Shown here one piece after another: positions 55,477 through 63,941 of a DNA stretch of 64,000 nucleotides; position 1 is the stretch's first letter, and every line of letters starts with the position of its first letter. The DNA is from Olsenella sp. kh2p3 (lineage in GTDB: Bacteria; Actinomycetota; Coriobacteriia; Coriobacteriales; Atopobiaceae): contig FPKD01000008.1 of assembly GCA_900119625.1 (NCBI GenBank), forward strand, positions 1 through 64,000, given 5' to 3'. Below the pieces are notes generated by a model, which saw nothing but the letters and a program-made list of their open reading frames with translations, did no database searches and was not told the origin of the DNA. The translations under genes were made by a program, and so were the position numbers.

Positions 55477-56655
55477 ATGAGAATTACGTTCAACAAGCTC
55501 ACCGCCCTGCACATCCTGCGCAAATGGCGAAGCTCGGGACGCACGCTCACGGCAGACCGGCGCAGCCTCGAGCCATCCGTGGTCGCGCCGGGGAGGTACT
55601 GGACGCGGCGGCGGATCTCCGCGTGCCTGGAGTCCGTTGGCGTCAGTCTTTCCGACGTGCGCGGACGGGTTCAGGTGATGGTCCCGCGGCCTGGCTCGCG
55701 CATCCGTTCGCGAACCGCGAGAAACACCGTGTACGTGCGCGGGCTACCGGAGATCCCCATCATCGAACTGAACAGCACAGTTCGAATACCCTGCCCCGAG
55801 CTGCTCTTCATTGAACTTGGAGCCATCATGTCTCCAGCCATGCAGCTACTCGCGGGGCTTGAACTGTGCGGGCGATTCTCGCGTGATGCGCGTGACCCGC
55901 GTGACGGCACCACCACATTTGGCATCAAGCCAGTAACCACCGCAGATAAAATTCGGTCGTATGTCTCAGTTGCCCGTGATCTTGCGGGGCTTGAGCAAAG
56001 TCGCAGGGTAGCGGAATGGCTCATGGACGAAGCGTGCTCTCCGCAGGAGGCGCTTCTCAATGGACTTGCACGCATGCCACTTCACGAACTTGGGTACGAG
56101 CTTGGCGAGCTGCAGCTAAATCCCAGGTTTATTGCACGCGGACCGCTTCTCTCGCTTGTTGACAAGAGAAGCCGCGTTCCGGACTCGCTCGTTAAAGACA
56201 CCAATGTTGGTTTCAACTATGATGGCGGACCTCACTTTGGAGAGGATGGTTCTGGGCTGTCTGATGGCGGACTTCTCGACAGCAATGCGGCCGTCAACAT
56301 GCGCAAAGCGGTCGTTGCCGACAAGCGCCGCGACCGCGACCTGCTAGTGCAGGGGCTCGCGGTTCTACCCGTGACCAAGGAAGATTTCTACGAGCACGGC
56401 GGCATCGACCGCGTAATGCTGCAGGCAATGTCACTTCTCGAACGCACTGGCCAGCGCGACTTCTCGAAGCACCGGCGCGTGCTGAGAAGGCCGAAACTCG
56501 CGGAGGAGCGCCAGCGGCTCATTTGGTCACTGCTCCCGGGACGGCGCGGAAGGGAGCTAAGCCAAGAGCTGGCCCGATACGAGCCGCCCGAGGTAACGAT
56601 CGAGGATTACGACATCACTTTTGAAAACGGCAAGATGACAATAACGCGCCTGTAG
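55477..56655 (+). CDS. Uncharacterised protein, possible DUF559-like nuclease fold
   Basis: 392 aa, not recognised with confidence. The C-terminal half has FNYDGGPHFG, then RDRDLLVQGLAVLPVTKEDF, which resembles the Vsr/DUF559 pattern (E-DG-xH ... D-xxRD-xxL-xxxG-xxVLRxT), with the first acidic residue replaced. The N-terminal half (1-90) is basic and could be DNA-binding. Proteins of this style are common hypotheticals in Coriobacteriia. Its GC content appears lower than that of its neighbours and it is flanked by GTGAACACG elements, so horizontal transfer is possible. Start at 55477 follows GGGGAGG. Confidence 0.6.
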   Translation: MRITFNKLTALHILRKWRSSGRTLTADRRSLEPSVVAPGRYWTRRRISACLESVGVSLSDVRGRVQVMVPRPGSRIRSRTARNTVYVRGLPEIPIIELNSTVRIPCPELLFIELGAIMSPAMQLLAGLELCGRFSRDARDPRDGTTTFGIKPVTTADKIRSYVSVARDLAGLEQSRRVAEWLMDEACSPQEALLNGLARMPLHELGYELGELQLNPRFIARGPLLSLVDKRSRVPDSLVKDTNVGFNYDGGPHFGEDGSGLSDGGLLDSNAAVNMRKAVVADKRRDRDLLVQGLAVLPVTKEDFYEHGGIDRVMLQAMSLLERTGQRDFSKHRRVLRRPKLAEERQRLIWSLLPGRRGRELSQELARYEPPEVTIEDYDITFENGKMTITRL

Positions 56656-56997
56656 GACTAGAGCGCGAGAAGGCCGGCAAGCTACGGCCGGCGGGCCATC
56701 TGAGCAGCCAGCCCGCAGCCCAGGCTGTCGCCCGCACCCAGCTGGCCGCTGCGCCCCAAGCCACGATCCCTTGCCGCCTCGAAAAAGTGAACACGTTTTC
56801 AATCGCGGCATTGTGGTGCCTCTCGGCAACAGGGCTTTTTCCAAGCCATACCAGCCGATATTGAATTCGTGTTCACTTTCGGGCCTTGGGCGAGGGGGCT
56901 GACGGGTTGGCGCGGTGCTGCTACGCTGTCCGCTGCGGCCCGCCCCCGCGAGACGACCCGCAAAACGCACTACCCAACCACTGAGAGGAACCGTCGC
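56656..56997. other. Intergenic region with long-stem element copy 4
   Basis: 342 bp. A GCCGGC-8-GCCGGC hairpin (about 56688-56710) may end the DUF559-like transcript; the GTGAACACG element lies at 56784-56879. The promoter of the downstream plus-strand genes must lie in the last about 120 bp, but I cannot place it. Confidence 0.5.
56784..56879. repeat. GTGAACACG long-stem element, copy 4
   Basis: 20-bp arms AAAGTGAACACGTTTTCAAT / ATTGAATTCGTGTTCACTTT with two mismatches around a 56-base spacer. Confidence 0.8.
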
Positions 56998-57822
56998 ATG
57001 ACCCCACAGATCCACCTGCACGTCCTGGCATCGGGTTCGAAGGGCAACGCTGCCGTAGTCGAAGGCCCCGCAGGCAGCGTGCTCATCGACGACGGCATCG
57101 CCCGCCGCACGCTTTTGGCGCGCGCCAGCGAGCTGGGCGTCAACATGGGCGACGTCCGCGCGGTCCTTCTCACCCACGAGCACACCGACCACGTCTCTGG
57201 CCTGCAGGTCTTTGCCAACCACTTCGACGGCCCGCTCTTTGCGACGGCCGGTACCATCGCCGCGCGCGAGCGCCTCTCGCAGCTCCCGTTTGAGGTCATC
57301 AATCACACGGACGCGCTCGAGCTGTGCGGCATGCACGTGACCGTCTTCCCCACCAGCCACGACGTGGCGGACCCGGTGGGCTTTCGCTTCGCGACCACGG
57401 ACGAGAACGGCGAGCTTGCGGATGCCCTGGGCTACTGCACCGACACGGGCGTGCTTACCGACGAGGCCGGCCAGGCGCTCACCGGCTGCCGCGTGCTCGC
57501 GCTCGAGTCCAACCACGACGAGCGCATGCTTGCCACGGGCCCCTACCCCGGCTACCTCAAGCAGCGCATCCACGGTCGCCAGGGGCACCTCTCGAACGCC
57601 CAGGCAGCCGACGCGCTGCAGGACCTTGTGACTAACGAGACCGAGGTCATCGTGGGTATGCACCTCTCGCACGAGAACAACCGACCCAGCGTTGCGGTGC
57701 GCACGCTGGCCGCCGCCGTGGGCGCCGAGGCCACCAACGAGACGTTTACGGAGGCGCGCACGCCCGACGGCCACCTGACCGTCTGCGTCTCTGCCCAGGA
57801 CGCGCCGCTCTCGGTGTGGTAA
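56998..57822 (+). CDS. YycJ/WalJ-like metallo-beta-lactamase-fold hydrolase
   Basis: 274 aa. LASGSKGNAAVVEG at the N-terminus and the metal motif THEHTDH, then SHDVADPVGF and ESNHD, are the pattern of the YycJ/WalJ family. In firmicutes these act with the WalRK system and are probably DNA exonucleases. Here it precedes an OmpR-type response regulator and histidine kinase, similar to the wal gene order. ATG at 56998 has GAGAGGA eight bases upstream. Confidence 0.9.
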   Translation: MTPQIHLHVLASGSKGNAAVVEGPAGSVLIDDGIARRTLLARASELGVNMGDVRAVLLTHEHTDHVSGLQVFANHFDGPLFATAGTIAARERLSQLPFEVINHTDALELCGMHVTVFPTSHDVADPVGFRFATTDENGELADALGYCTDTGVLTDEAGQALTGCRVLALESNHDERMLATGPYPGYLKQRIHGRQGHLSNAQAADALQDLVTNETEVIVGMHLSHENNRPSVAVRTLAAAVGAEATNETFTEARTPDGHLTVCVSAQDAPLSVW

Positions 57823-57933
57823 GTGTGATGTGGTAACGTGCCGCGCAGGAGTCGCGACCGCCGGGGCCGCACCGCGCGACCGCCGCGCGACCGCCGCGAC
57901 ACCACGCAACCACCGCACAACCGGGGAGGCGCC

Positions 57934-58611
57934 ATGCGCATTCTGCTCGTCGAGGACAACGCGGACATAGTCCGCACGCTCACGGAGCTTCTGCGCTCCG
58001 AGGGCTACGACGTCGAGGCAACCCCCAGCCAGGACGGCGCCATCGCCCTAGGAGCGCGCGCCGAAAAGCCCTTTGACCTCGTGCTTCTCGACGTCACGCT
58101 GGAGCAGGGCAACGGCTTTGCCGTGTGCGGCGCGCTCAAGGAGGCCCGCCCACACCTGCCCGTGGTCTTTCTCACCGCCTCGGACGACGAGTTCAACACC
58201 GTCGCCGGCCTCTCGATGGGCGCCGACGACTACATTGCCAAGCCCTTCCGCCCGCGCGAGCTGCTCGCACGCATCCGCACCGTGCTGCGACGCTCGCAGC
58301 CCACGCAGCACCTGCTGCACCTTGGAAGCGTCACCGTGGACCCCGCCCGCGCCCGCGCGACAAAAGACGGACGCGAGCTTGACCTCTCGGCCGTCGAGTA
58401 CCGCCTGCTGCTGCTGTTTGCGAGCAAGGCGGGTGGCATCGTGACGCGCGACATGATGCGCGAGGCGCTCTGGGAGGACTCCGGCGCCTACGTGGAGGAG
58501 AACACCCTCTCGGTCTACATCCGGCGCCTGCGCGACAAGATTGAGGACGATCCAGCAAACCCGCAGCTCATCCGCACCGTTCGCGGCATGGGCTACCGCG
58601 CGGCGGAGTAG
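57934..58611 (+). CDS. OmpR/PhoB-family response regulator
   Basis: 225 aa. Receiver domain with acidic pocket E7/D8, phospho-acceptor Asp53 (LVLLDVTLEQG), and Lys103 in AKPF. C-terminal winged helix includes YRLLLLFASKAGGIVTRDMM and VYIRRLRDKIE...IRTVRGMGYR. It is followed 4 bp later by its kinase and then by an ABC transporter, so it likely controls that transporter. ATG at 57934 has GGGGAGG upstream; a GC-rich leader with CGCGACCGCCG repeats precedes it. Confidence 0.95.
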   Translation: MRILLVEDNADIVRTLTELLRSEGYDVEATPSQDGAIALGARAEKPFDLVLLDVTLEQGNGFAVCGALKEARPHLPVVFLTASDDEFNTVAGLSMGADDYIAKPFRPRELLARIRTVLRRSQPTQHLLHLGSVTVDPARARATKDGRELDLSAVEYRLLLLFASKAGGIVTRDMMREALWEDSGAYVEENTLSVYIRRLRDKIEDDPANPQLIRTVRGMGYRAAE

Positions 58612-58615
58612 CGCC

Positions 58616-59647
58616 ATGCCACGCGACCCCCGGTTCGTAGCGTTTCTCGGCATAGGCGCGGCGGCGACCGTAGCCTGCTGCGCGGGCGCCTGGCTGCAGG
58701 CGGGCCCAGCCGCGGCGGCATGGGTCGCTGCGTGCGGCGTCGCCCTGGTGGCGCTCTACGCTGCCACAACCGCCCTGCGCTACCGCCGTATCTCCCAGCT
58801 CTCCGAGCGCCTGGACCGCGCGCTCTCCGGCGAGCGCGACGTGAGCTTCCGCGGCATGGGCGAGGGCGAGCTGGCCATTCTCGCCAGTCAGCTCGACAAG
58901 ACCGTGACGCGGCTCGTGGTAGCAAACGAGGAGCTCGAGGCCGAGAAGCACGCGCTTGCCGACGCCCTGGCCGACATCTCTCACCAGCTTCGTACCCCGC
59001 TCACGTCGCTTGGCATCGAGCTGGAACTCATGCGCAAGTCGGCGGCCACGCCCGAGGACGCCCAGCGCGTGCGCGACTGCGGCCGAATGCTGGAGCAGCT
59101 GCAGTGGCTCGTCTCGTCCCTGCTCAAGCTCGCGCGCCTTGACGCCGGCGTGGTGCGGCTTGAGCGCCACCGCGTGGACGTATCTTCGCTGGTCACGGCC
59201 GCGCAAGAGCCGCTGGCAGTGGCCGCGGACCTTGCCGGCGTGGCCTTCCGGGCACAGGTGAAGCCGGGCTGCTCTTTCATGGGCGACGCCGCCTGGACCC
59301 GCGAGGCCCTGACCAACGTGCTCAAGAACTGCGTGGAGCACACGCCCGCGGGCGGCACCGTAAGCATCACGGCCCATGAGGACGCCGTGGCCTGCCGCAT
59401 CCGCGTGGAGGACACCGGGCCAGGCATTGCCGAGAAGGACCTGCCCCACGTCTTCGAGCGCTTCTACCACGGCACGAGCAACCCCGCCCGTCGCGACGAG
59501 GACGTGTGCAACCCCAGCGGCGTGGGGATTGGCCTCTCGCTCTCGCGGGCGCTGCTTGTTGCCCAGGGCGCCCAGATCACGGCCTCAAACGTGAGCCCCA
59601 CCGGAGGCGCGCGGTTTGACCTGGTCTTTCCCAAGGTGACGGTTTAG
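58616..59647 (+). CDS. Sensor histidine kinase
   Basis: 343 aa. Two transmembrane segments (about 8-28 and 33-54) joined by a loop of only a few residues, so little is exposed outside the cell; this is the design of Bce-type kinases that sense through a partner transporter. Phospho-accepting His123 in ISHQLRTPL; N box NVLKNCVEHTPAGG, G1 DTGPGIA, F box FERFYHG and G2 GVGIGLSLS. Partner of the response regulator just upstream. Confidence 0.94.
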   Translation: MPRDPRFVAFLGIGAAATVACCAGAWLQAGPAAAAWVAACGVALVALYAATTALRYRRISQLSERLDRALSGERDVSFRGMGEGELAILASQLDKTVTRLVVANEELEAEKHALADALADISHQLRTPLTSLGIELELMRKSAATPEDAQRVRDCGRMLEQLQWLVSSLLKLARLDAGVVRLERHRVDVSSLVTAAQEPLAVAADLAGVAFRAQVKPGCSFMGDAAWTREALTNVLKNCVEHTPAGGTVSITAHEDAVACRIRVEDTGPGIAEKDLPHVFERFYHGTSNPARRDEDVCNPSGVGIGLSLSRALLVAQGAQITASNVSPTGGARFDLVFPKVTV

Positions 59648-59723
59648 TCACGCGCGCGTCATGGCCGCGTGGGAGCGCGGGCGCACCATGGTGGCACAAC
59701 CACAGGCAATCGAGGGGAGCTCC

Positions 59724-60404
59724 ATGGACATCCTGAGCATCGAGCATCTCACCAAGGTCTACGGAACCGGGCCCGCCGCCGTACGGGCGCTTGACGACGT
59801 GAGCCTTTCCATCGCGGCCGGCGAGTTTGTGGCCATCGTAGGCTCATCCGGCTCTGGCAAGTCGACGCTCATGCACCTCATGGGCGGCGTCGACCGTCCC
59901 ACCTCGGGCACGGTGCGCATGAACGGCGAGGACGTGTACAAGCGCTCGGACGAGCAGCTCGCCGTCTTCCGCCGCCGCGAGGTGGGGCTGGTGTACCAGT
60001 TCTACAACCTCATCCCCGTTCTGGACGTAGAGGAGAACATCACGCTTCCGGTGCGCATGGACGGCCGCAAGGTAAACGAGCAGCGCCTGGCCACGCTTGT
60101 CTCGTCGCTTGGCCTTAGGGGCTTCGAGCACCACTTGCCCAACCAGCTCTCCGGCGGCCAGCAGCAGCGCGTTGCCATTGGCCGGGCACTCATGAACTCA
60201 CCCGCCATCGTGCTTGCGGACGAGCCCACTGGCAACCTCGACTCCAAGAACTCGGCCGAGATCATGCGGCTTCTGCGTGCGTCCAACAAGGACCTGCACC
60301 AGACCCTCGTAGTAATCACGCACGATGAGGACGTGGCCCTCATGGCCCAGCGCGTGATTGCCATCGAGGACGGCCGCGTGGTCTCAGACGAGCGCAGGGG
60401 GTGA
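59724..60404 (+). CDS. ABC transporter ATP-binding protein (MacB/BceA type)
   Basis: 226 aa. Walker A GSSGSGKST (40-48), Q loop in VYQFYNLIP, signature LSGGQQQRVA, Walker B VLADEPTGNLD and H loop ITHDED. The sequence GRALMNSPAIVLADEPTGNLDS is characteristic of LolD/MacB/BceA ATPases that work with FtsX-domain permeases. The stop overlaps the permease start. ATG at 59724 follows GAGGGGAG. Confidence 0.95.
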   Translation: MDILSIEHLTKVYGTGPAAVRALDDVSLSIAAGEFVAIVGSSGSGKSTLMHLMGGVDRPTSGTVRMNGEDVYKRSDEQLAVFRRREVGLVYQFYNLIPVLDVEENITLPVRMDGRKVNEQRLATLVSSLGLRGFEHHLPNQLSGGQQQRVAIGRALMNSPAIVLADEPTGNLDSKNSAEIMRLLRASNKDLHQTLVVITHDEDVALMAQRVIAIEDGRVVSDERRG

Positions 60405-63250
60405 GCGCGATGGGGGTCTTCGCAAGCTACACCCTACGGTCGCTCCGCAAGAACCGCACGCGCACCGTGGTCACCGTGATTGGCGTGATCCTCTCGACGG
60501 CCCTGCTCACGGGCGTGGTGGCCACCGCCACGAGCGTCGCCGCAGCCCTTCTCGGCCGCACCATAGAGACCGAGGGCTCCTGGCAGGTTTACGACAGCCT
60601 CCAGCCGGCCGAGGCAGACTCGGCCCTTGGCCGGCTGGCGACAGAGACCAACGTGGCGACTGCCATGGATTCCCAGGTGGCAGGCTTTGCCTCGTATGCG
60701 AGCGACGCGGACCTAAGCACCACGTTGCTTGCCATCCAGACCGCACCGCGGGTGCTGCGCGGCGGCGCAGACCAGGCGCGCAGCCTCACCGTGATGCCCA
60801 CGGTGCGCTCCGGCCGCGAGCCCGAGGCGCCGGGCGAGGTCATGCTGCCTGTCACGTTCTCCGGCGTCACGCTCGCAGACGACGGCTCGGGCGCCAGCGC
60901 CGCCAGCGACGGCCCCATCGAGCTGGGGTCCACCGTCACGCTGCCGCTTGGCGCCACGCTCGGCGACGGCGACTCCCTCGGCACGCCTACGACCACACGC
61001 AGCTTCACCGTGGTGGGCTTCTACGTGCCCCAGCACTTCCTGAGAAACGACTTCACCGCCTTTGAGGAGGCCGGCGCCACCGCGATCGTCTCGCCAAACG
61101 ACGTCTCGAACCCCGTCTTCACGCGCGTGTGGGTAAGCACGAGCGGCCTCTCCACGCGGGACGCGCTCAAGGGCTGGGCGGCCCCCATCTTTGGCGAGGA
61201 GGACTACTACCTCCACGGCCAGCTGCTGGCGCTCCAGGGAATGGCGAGCGACGAGAGCACCGTCATGGAGTCGCTGAGCGGCATGGTCGCCGTGATTGGT
61301 GGGGTCATCGTGGTTGCAGCCATCGGGATGATTGGCAACTCATTCTCGATCTCGGTGGCCGAGCGCACGCGTCAGTTTGGCCTGCTCTCCTCGCTGGGCG
61401 CGTCAAAGCGCCAGCTGAGAAGGACGGTGCTCTTGGAGGCTGTGGCGATTGGCGTTGTGGGCATACCGGTGGGGCTCGCAGCCGGGCTGGCCGGGGTCGC
61501 GGCAATGCTCAGCAGCTCGGCGCGGGCGTTTGACGCCATGTTCCGCAGTTCGCTCTCGGGGACCGCCCAGGGCATTCCTCTGGTGATAAGCCCGGCTGTG
61601 GTTGCAGGCATGGCCGCTGCGTCATTCCTTGTGCTTCTCGCCAGCGCCTGGGCACCGGCGTGGCGGGCGAGCAGGGTCTCGGCGATCGACGCCATTCGCC
61701 AGCAGCAAGACATCAGGCTCTCCAAGCGGACCGAGCGCGCAATCGAGAAGGCCCAGGCCACCGGGAAGGCGCCGCGGGCGCCGCTGCTCGAGCGCATCGC
61801 CGGGCTTCCCGGTCTTCTGGCAAGCAGGAACCTCTCGCGCTCCAGCTCGCGTGGCCGCACCGTCGTGGTGTCGCTCGCGCTCTCAGTTGTCCTCATCGTG
61901 CTATCCGGCGCCATCTCGCTCTACATGGGGCGCGCCATGGATGTTGGCAGCGACCTCGGCGCCGTTGGGCGCTCTGATATCTCGCTCACCATCTACAACA
62001 GGCAGGAAGCCGACCAGGGCACCGTATCCAAGGCAACCCTGGGCCTTGTGCGAGACGTGCAGGGCATATCAGGCCAGGTAGATGGCCTCACGTCCAGCTC
62101 GGCCATCGTGAACGGCGCCCTCGAGGTCACCCTTCCCGCCGGCAGCGTCTCTGCAGACGGCCGCGCGTTTCTCGCAGACTACTACGCTGGCGATAGCGGC
62201 GCCGCCGAGAACGGCTCGTACGCCGGTCCCATGCTCGTCTCGTTTGTGGATGACAACACCTGGGCCGAGCTCTGCAAGGAGGCCGGAGCAGGCAGCGCCA
62301 CGACGACAGATGGCACGAGCATGCCGGCGCTGGCGCTCAACGTGCTGGCATGGACGAAGTCGGGCAGCGTGAGGACGGTTGCCCCGTACGGCACGCCTAC
62401 CACCGCTACCGCCTACGAGCTGCGCGACGCGCAGTCGACCCTCCTGCTTGACTCCAACGGCGGTGCCTTGGTTCAGACGTGGGAGAACTCGGACGGCGGA
62501 GCGAGCGGGTCGCAGCGGCAGACCAGCATTGATGATGCGGCCGTGGATTCTGGCACCATCACCTTTGTGGGAACGCTCGACTCGCTTCCGGACCAGCTCG
62601 CCAACACGGGCCTCACGTCTTCCTCGATACTTCCCGTCATCATGCCGCGCTCGGCTCTCGAGGCGCGCCCCAATCTCTTCTCGGCAACAAGCATCGTGGT
62701 GCCGTTCTCGCTTGCTGAGGGCGCCGATCCCTTTGACGCGGGCAACGCCCTCGAAGCGGCAGCCGACGCCACGGTCAGCGACAACGCCACGGCATACGTC
62801 AACAATAACGTGGCTCAAAACGAGATGACCGAGGCCATCGTTGGCCTCTTCAAGCTCCTGGTGACGATCTTCTCGGTGGTGTGCCTGCTCATCGCCGTTG
62901 CTAACGTGTTTAACACGCTCTCCACGAGCATCATCCTGCGCACGCGCGAGTTTGCCGTGCTACAGAGCGTGGGCCTGGGACCCAAGGGGTTCCGTCGCAT
63001 GCTCGTGGCCGAGTGCGCAAGCTACGCGTTGCGCGGGCTTGGAATTGGCCTGGTCTTCTCGGTGGGCGTGGTTGTGCTCTTCTGGGCGGCACTGCGATCC
63101 GCCGTGGGAGTCTCGTTCGAGCTGCCATGGGGCTATGTAGCCGGAGCCATTGCGGGCGTGGTGGCGGTGCTGGGGCTCTCCGTTGCCTACGCACTGCGGC
63201 GCAGTCACGCGCTGAACATCGTGGAGGCCCTGCGGGCAGATGCGATCTAG
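60401..63250 (+). CDS. ABC transporter permease with two FtsX domains
   Basis: 949 aa. N-terminal transmembrane helix (about 20-45), then a first extracytoplasmic part, FtsX-type block 1 (about 285-425, including RTRQFGLLSSLGASKRQLRR), a second helix near 490-510, a large extracytoplasmic domain (about 515-800), and FtsX block 2 (about 810-945, RTREFAVLQSVGLGPKGFRRM). The architecture fits antimicrobial-peptide or lantibiotic resistance exporters and similar mechanotransmission systems. GTG start at 60401 overlaps the ATPase stop (GTGA); an ATG nine bases on is possible. No dedicated substrate is indicated. Confidence 0.92.
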   Translation: MSAMGVFASYTLRSLRKNRTRTVVTVIGVILSTALLTGVVATATSVAAALLGRTIETEGSWQVYDSLQPAEADSALGRLATETNVATAMDSQVAGFASYASDADLSTTLLAIQTAPRVLRGGADQARSLTVMPTVRSGREPEAPGEVMLPVTFSGVTLADDGSGASAASDGPIELGSTVTLPLGATLGDGDSLGTPTTTRSFTVVGFYVPQHFLRNDFTAFEEAGATAIVSPNDVSNPVFTRVWVSTSGLSTRDALKGWAAPIFGEEDYYLHGQLLALQGMASDESTVMESLSGMVAVIGGVIVVAAIGMIGNSFSISVAERTRQFGLLSSLGASKRQLRRTVLLEAVAIGVVGIPVGLAAGLAGVAAMLSSSARAFDAMFRSSLSGTAQGIPLVISPAVVAGMAAASFLVLLASAWAPAWRASRVSAIDAIRQQQDIRLSKRTERAIEKAQATGKAPRAPLLERIAGLPGLLASRNLSRSSSRGRTVVVSLALSVVLIVLSGAISLYMGRAMDVGSDLGAVGRSDISLTIYNRQEADQGTVSKATLGLVRDVQGISGQVDGLTSSSAIVNGALEVTLPAGSVSADGRAFLADYYAGDSGAAENGSYAGPMLVSFVDDNTWAELCKEAGAGSATTTDGTSMPALALNVLAWTKSGSVRTVAPYGTPTTATAYELRDAQSTLLLDSNGGALVQTWENSDGGASGSQRQTSIDDAAVDSGTITFVGTLDSLPDQLANTGLTSSSILPVIMPRSALEARPNLFSATSIVVPFSLAEGADPFDAGNALEAAADATVSDNATAYVNNNVAQNEMTEAIVGLFKLLVTIFSVVCLLIAVANVFNTLSTSIILRTREFAVLQSVGLGPKGFRRMLVAECASYALRGLGIGLVFSVGVVVLFWAALRSAVGVSFELPWGYVAGAIAGVVAVLGLSVAYALRRSHALNIVEALRADAI

Positions 63251-63286
63251 CCCCCTCCCCTCCCCCTCTCCCCTCCCCCCAATCCG

Positions 63287-63365
63287 TTCTTTAGCGGAAT
63301 TTGAGAATTGAGATTCTCGCCAACTGGGCAAACGTTGACTCCGATTCTCAGAAACCGCTAAAGAA
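63287..63365. repeat. Hairpin element between ABC permease and hsp20
   Basis: Perfect 11-bp arms TTCTTTAGCGG (63287-63297) and CCGCTAAAGAA (63355-63365). Inside, TTGAGAAT pairs with ATTCTCA-G. On the minus strand the spacer has AACGTTTGCCCAGTTGGCG, like the 26.8-kb element. C-runs on the left and G-runs on the right (63251-63286, 63366-63420) can extend the stem. Confidence 0.75.
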
Positions 63366-63440
63366 GGAGGTAGGGGGAGGGGGTAAGGAGGAGGTAAGGA
63401 GGAGGTAAGGAGGAGCGAAGAAAGGCCGCGCAACACAAAA

Positions 63441-63464
63441 GCGCCCCGGCCGAAACCGGGGCGC
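63441..63464 (-). terminator. Rho-independent terminator of hsp20
   Basis: GCGCCCCGG - 6 - CCGGGGCGC, followed on the minus strand by TTTTGTGTT. About 50 bp past the hsp20 stop; the stem is perfect. Confidence 0.85.
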
Positions 63465-63515
63465 GTACTTGGGGCCTTGGCGAGGGATGGGTGCCGGCCC
63501 GACTGTTGGTTGCAG

Positions 63516-63941
63516 CTAGTCGATGGAGACCTTGGTGACGTTGGCCTTCTCGGACTGCTTGGGGACGTTCACGGTAAGAACACCGCCCTCAAGCTTGCCC
63601 GTGATGCCCGTAGTCGCAGCATCCTTCAGATAGACGCCACGCGTGGCACTCCACTCGCTGGTCTCCTTGTGGAGGTAGTTCTTGCCCTTCTCCTCGTCGG
63701 ACTCCTTCTTGTCCACCGAAATGGAGAGCCTGCCCTCGTTGAGCTCGACGTCGACGTCCTCCTTCTTGACGCCCGGAAGCTCGGCAGTGACCACGTAGCT
63801 ATCGCCCGCGTCCTCGACGTTCATCTTGAAGGCAAGGTCGCCATCGGTGGTTGCCAGTGGGGCGAAGAAGTCATCGAACGAGCCAAACGGCCAGCTGGAA
63901 AGGGCCCTTGCGTACCTGTCATACGGAATCATGCTTGCCAT
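63516..63941 (-). CDS. Hsp20/alpha-crystallin small heat-shock protein
   Basis: 141 aa. Alpha-crystallin domain from about 35 to 130 with DAGDSYVVTAELPGVKKEDVDVEL and the C-terminal GVLTVNVPK (family GxLxxxxPK). ATP-independent holdase for denatured proteins. ATG at 63941 has AAGGAG nine bases upstream; a TTG start three codons earlier is less likely. Ends before a clear terminator. No CIRCE or HAIR element was seen in the 50 bp left in the window. Confidence 0.95.
   Translation of the reverse strand: MASMIPYDRYARALSSWPFGSFDDFFAPLATTDGDLAFKMNVEDAGDSYVVTAELPGVKKEDVDVELNEGRLSISVDKKESDEEKGKNYLHKETSEWSATRGVYLKDAATTGITGKLEGGVLTVNVPKQSEKANVTKVSID

Noticed and set aside
54883..56879. GTGAACACG elements as a CRISPR array
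   Set aside because: The repeats are inverted pairs around one spacer each, hundreds of bases apart, with no cas genes nearby.
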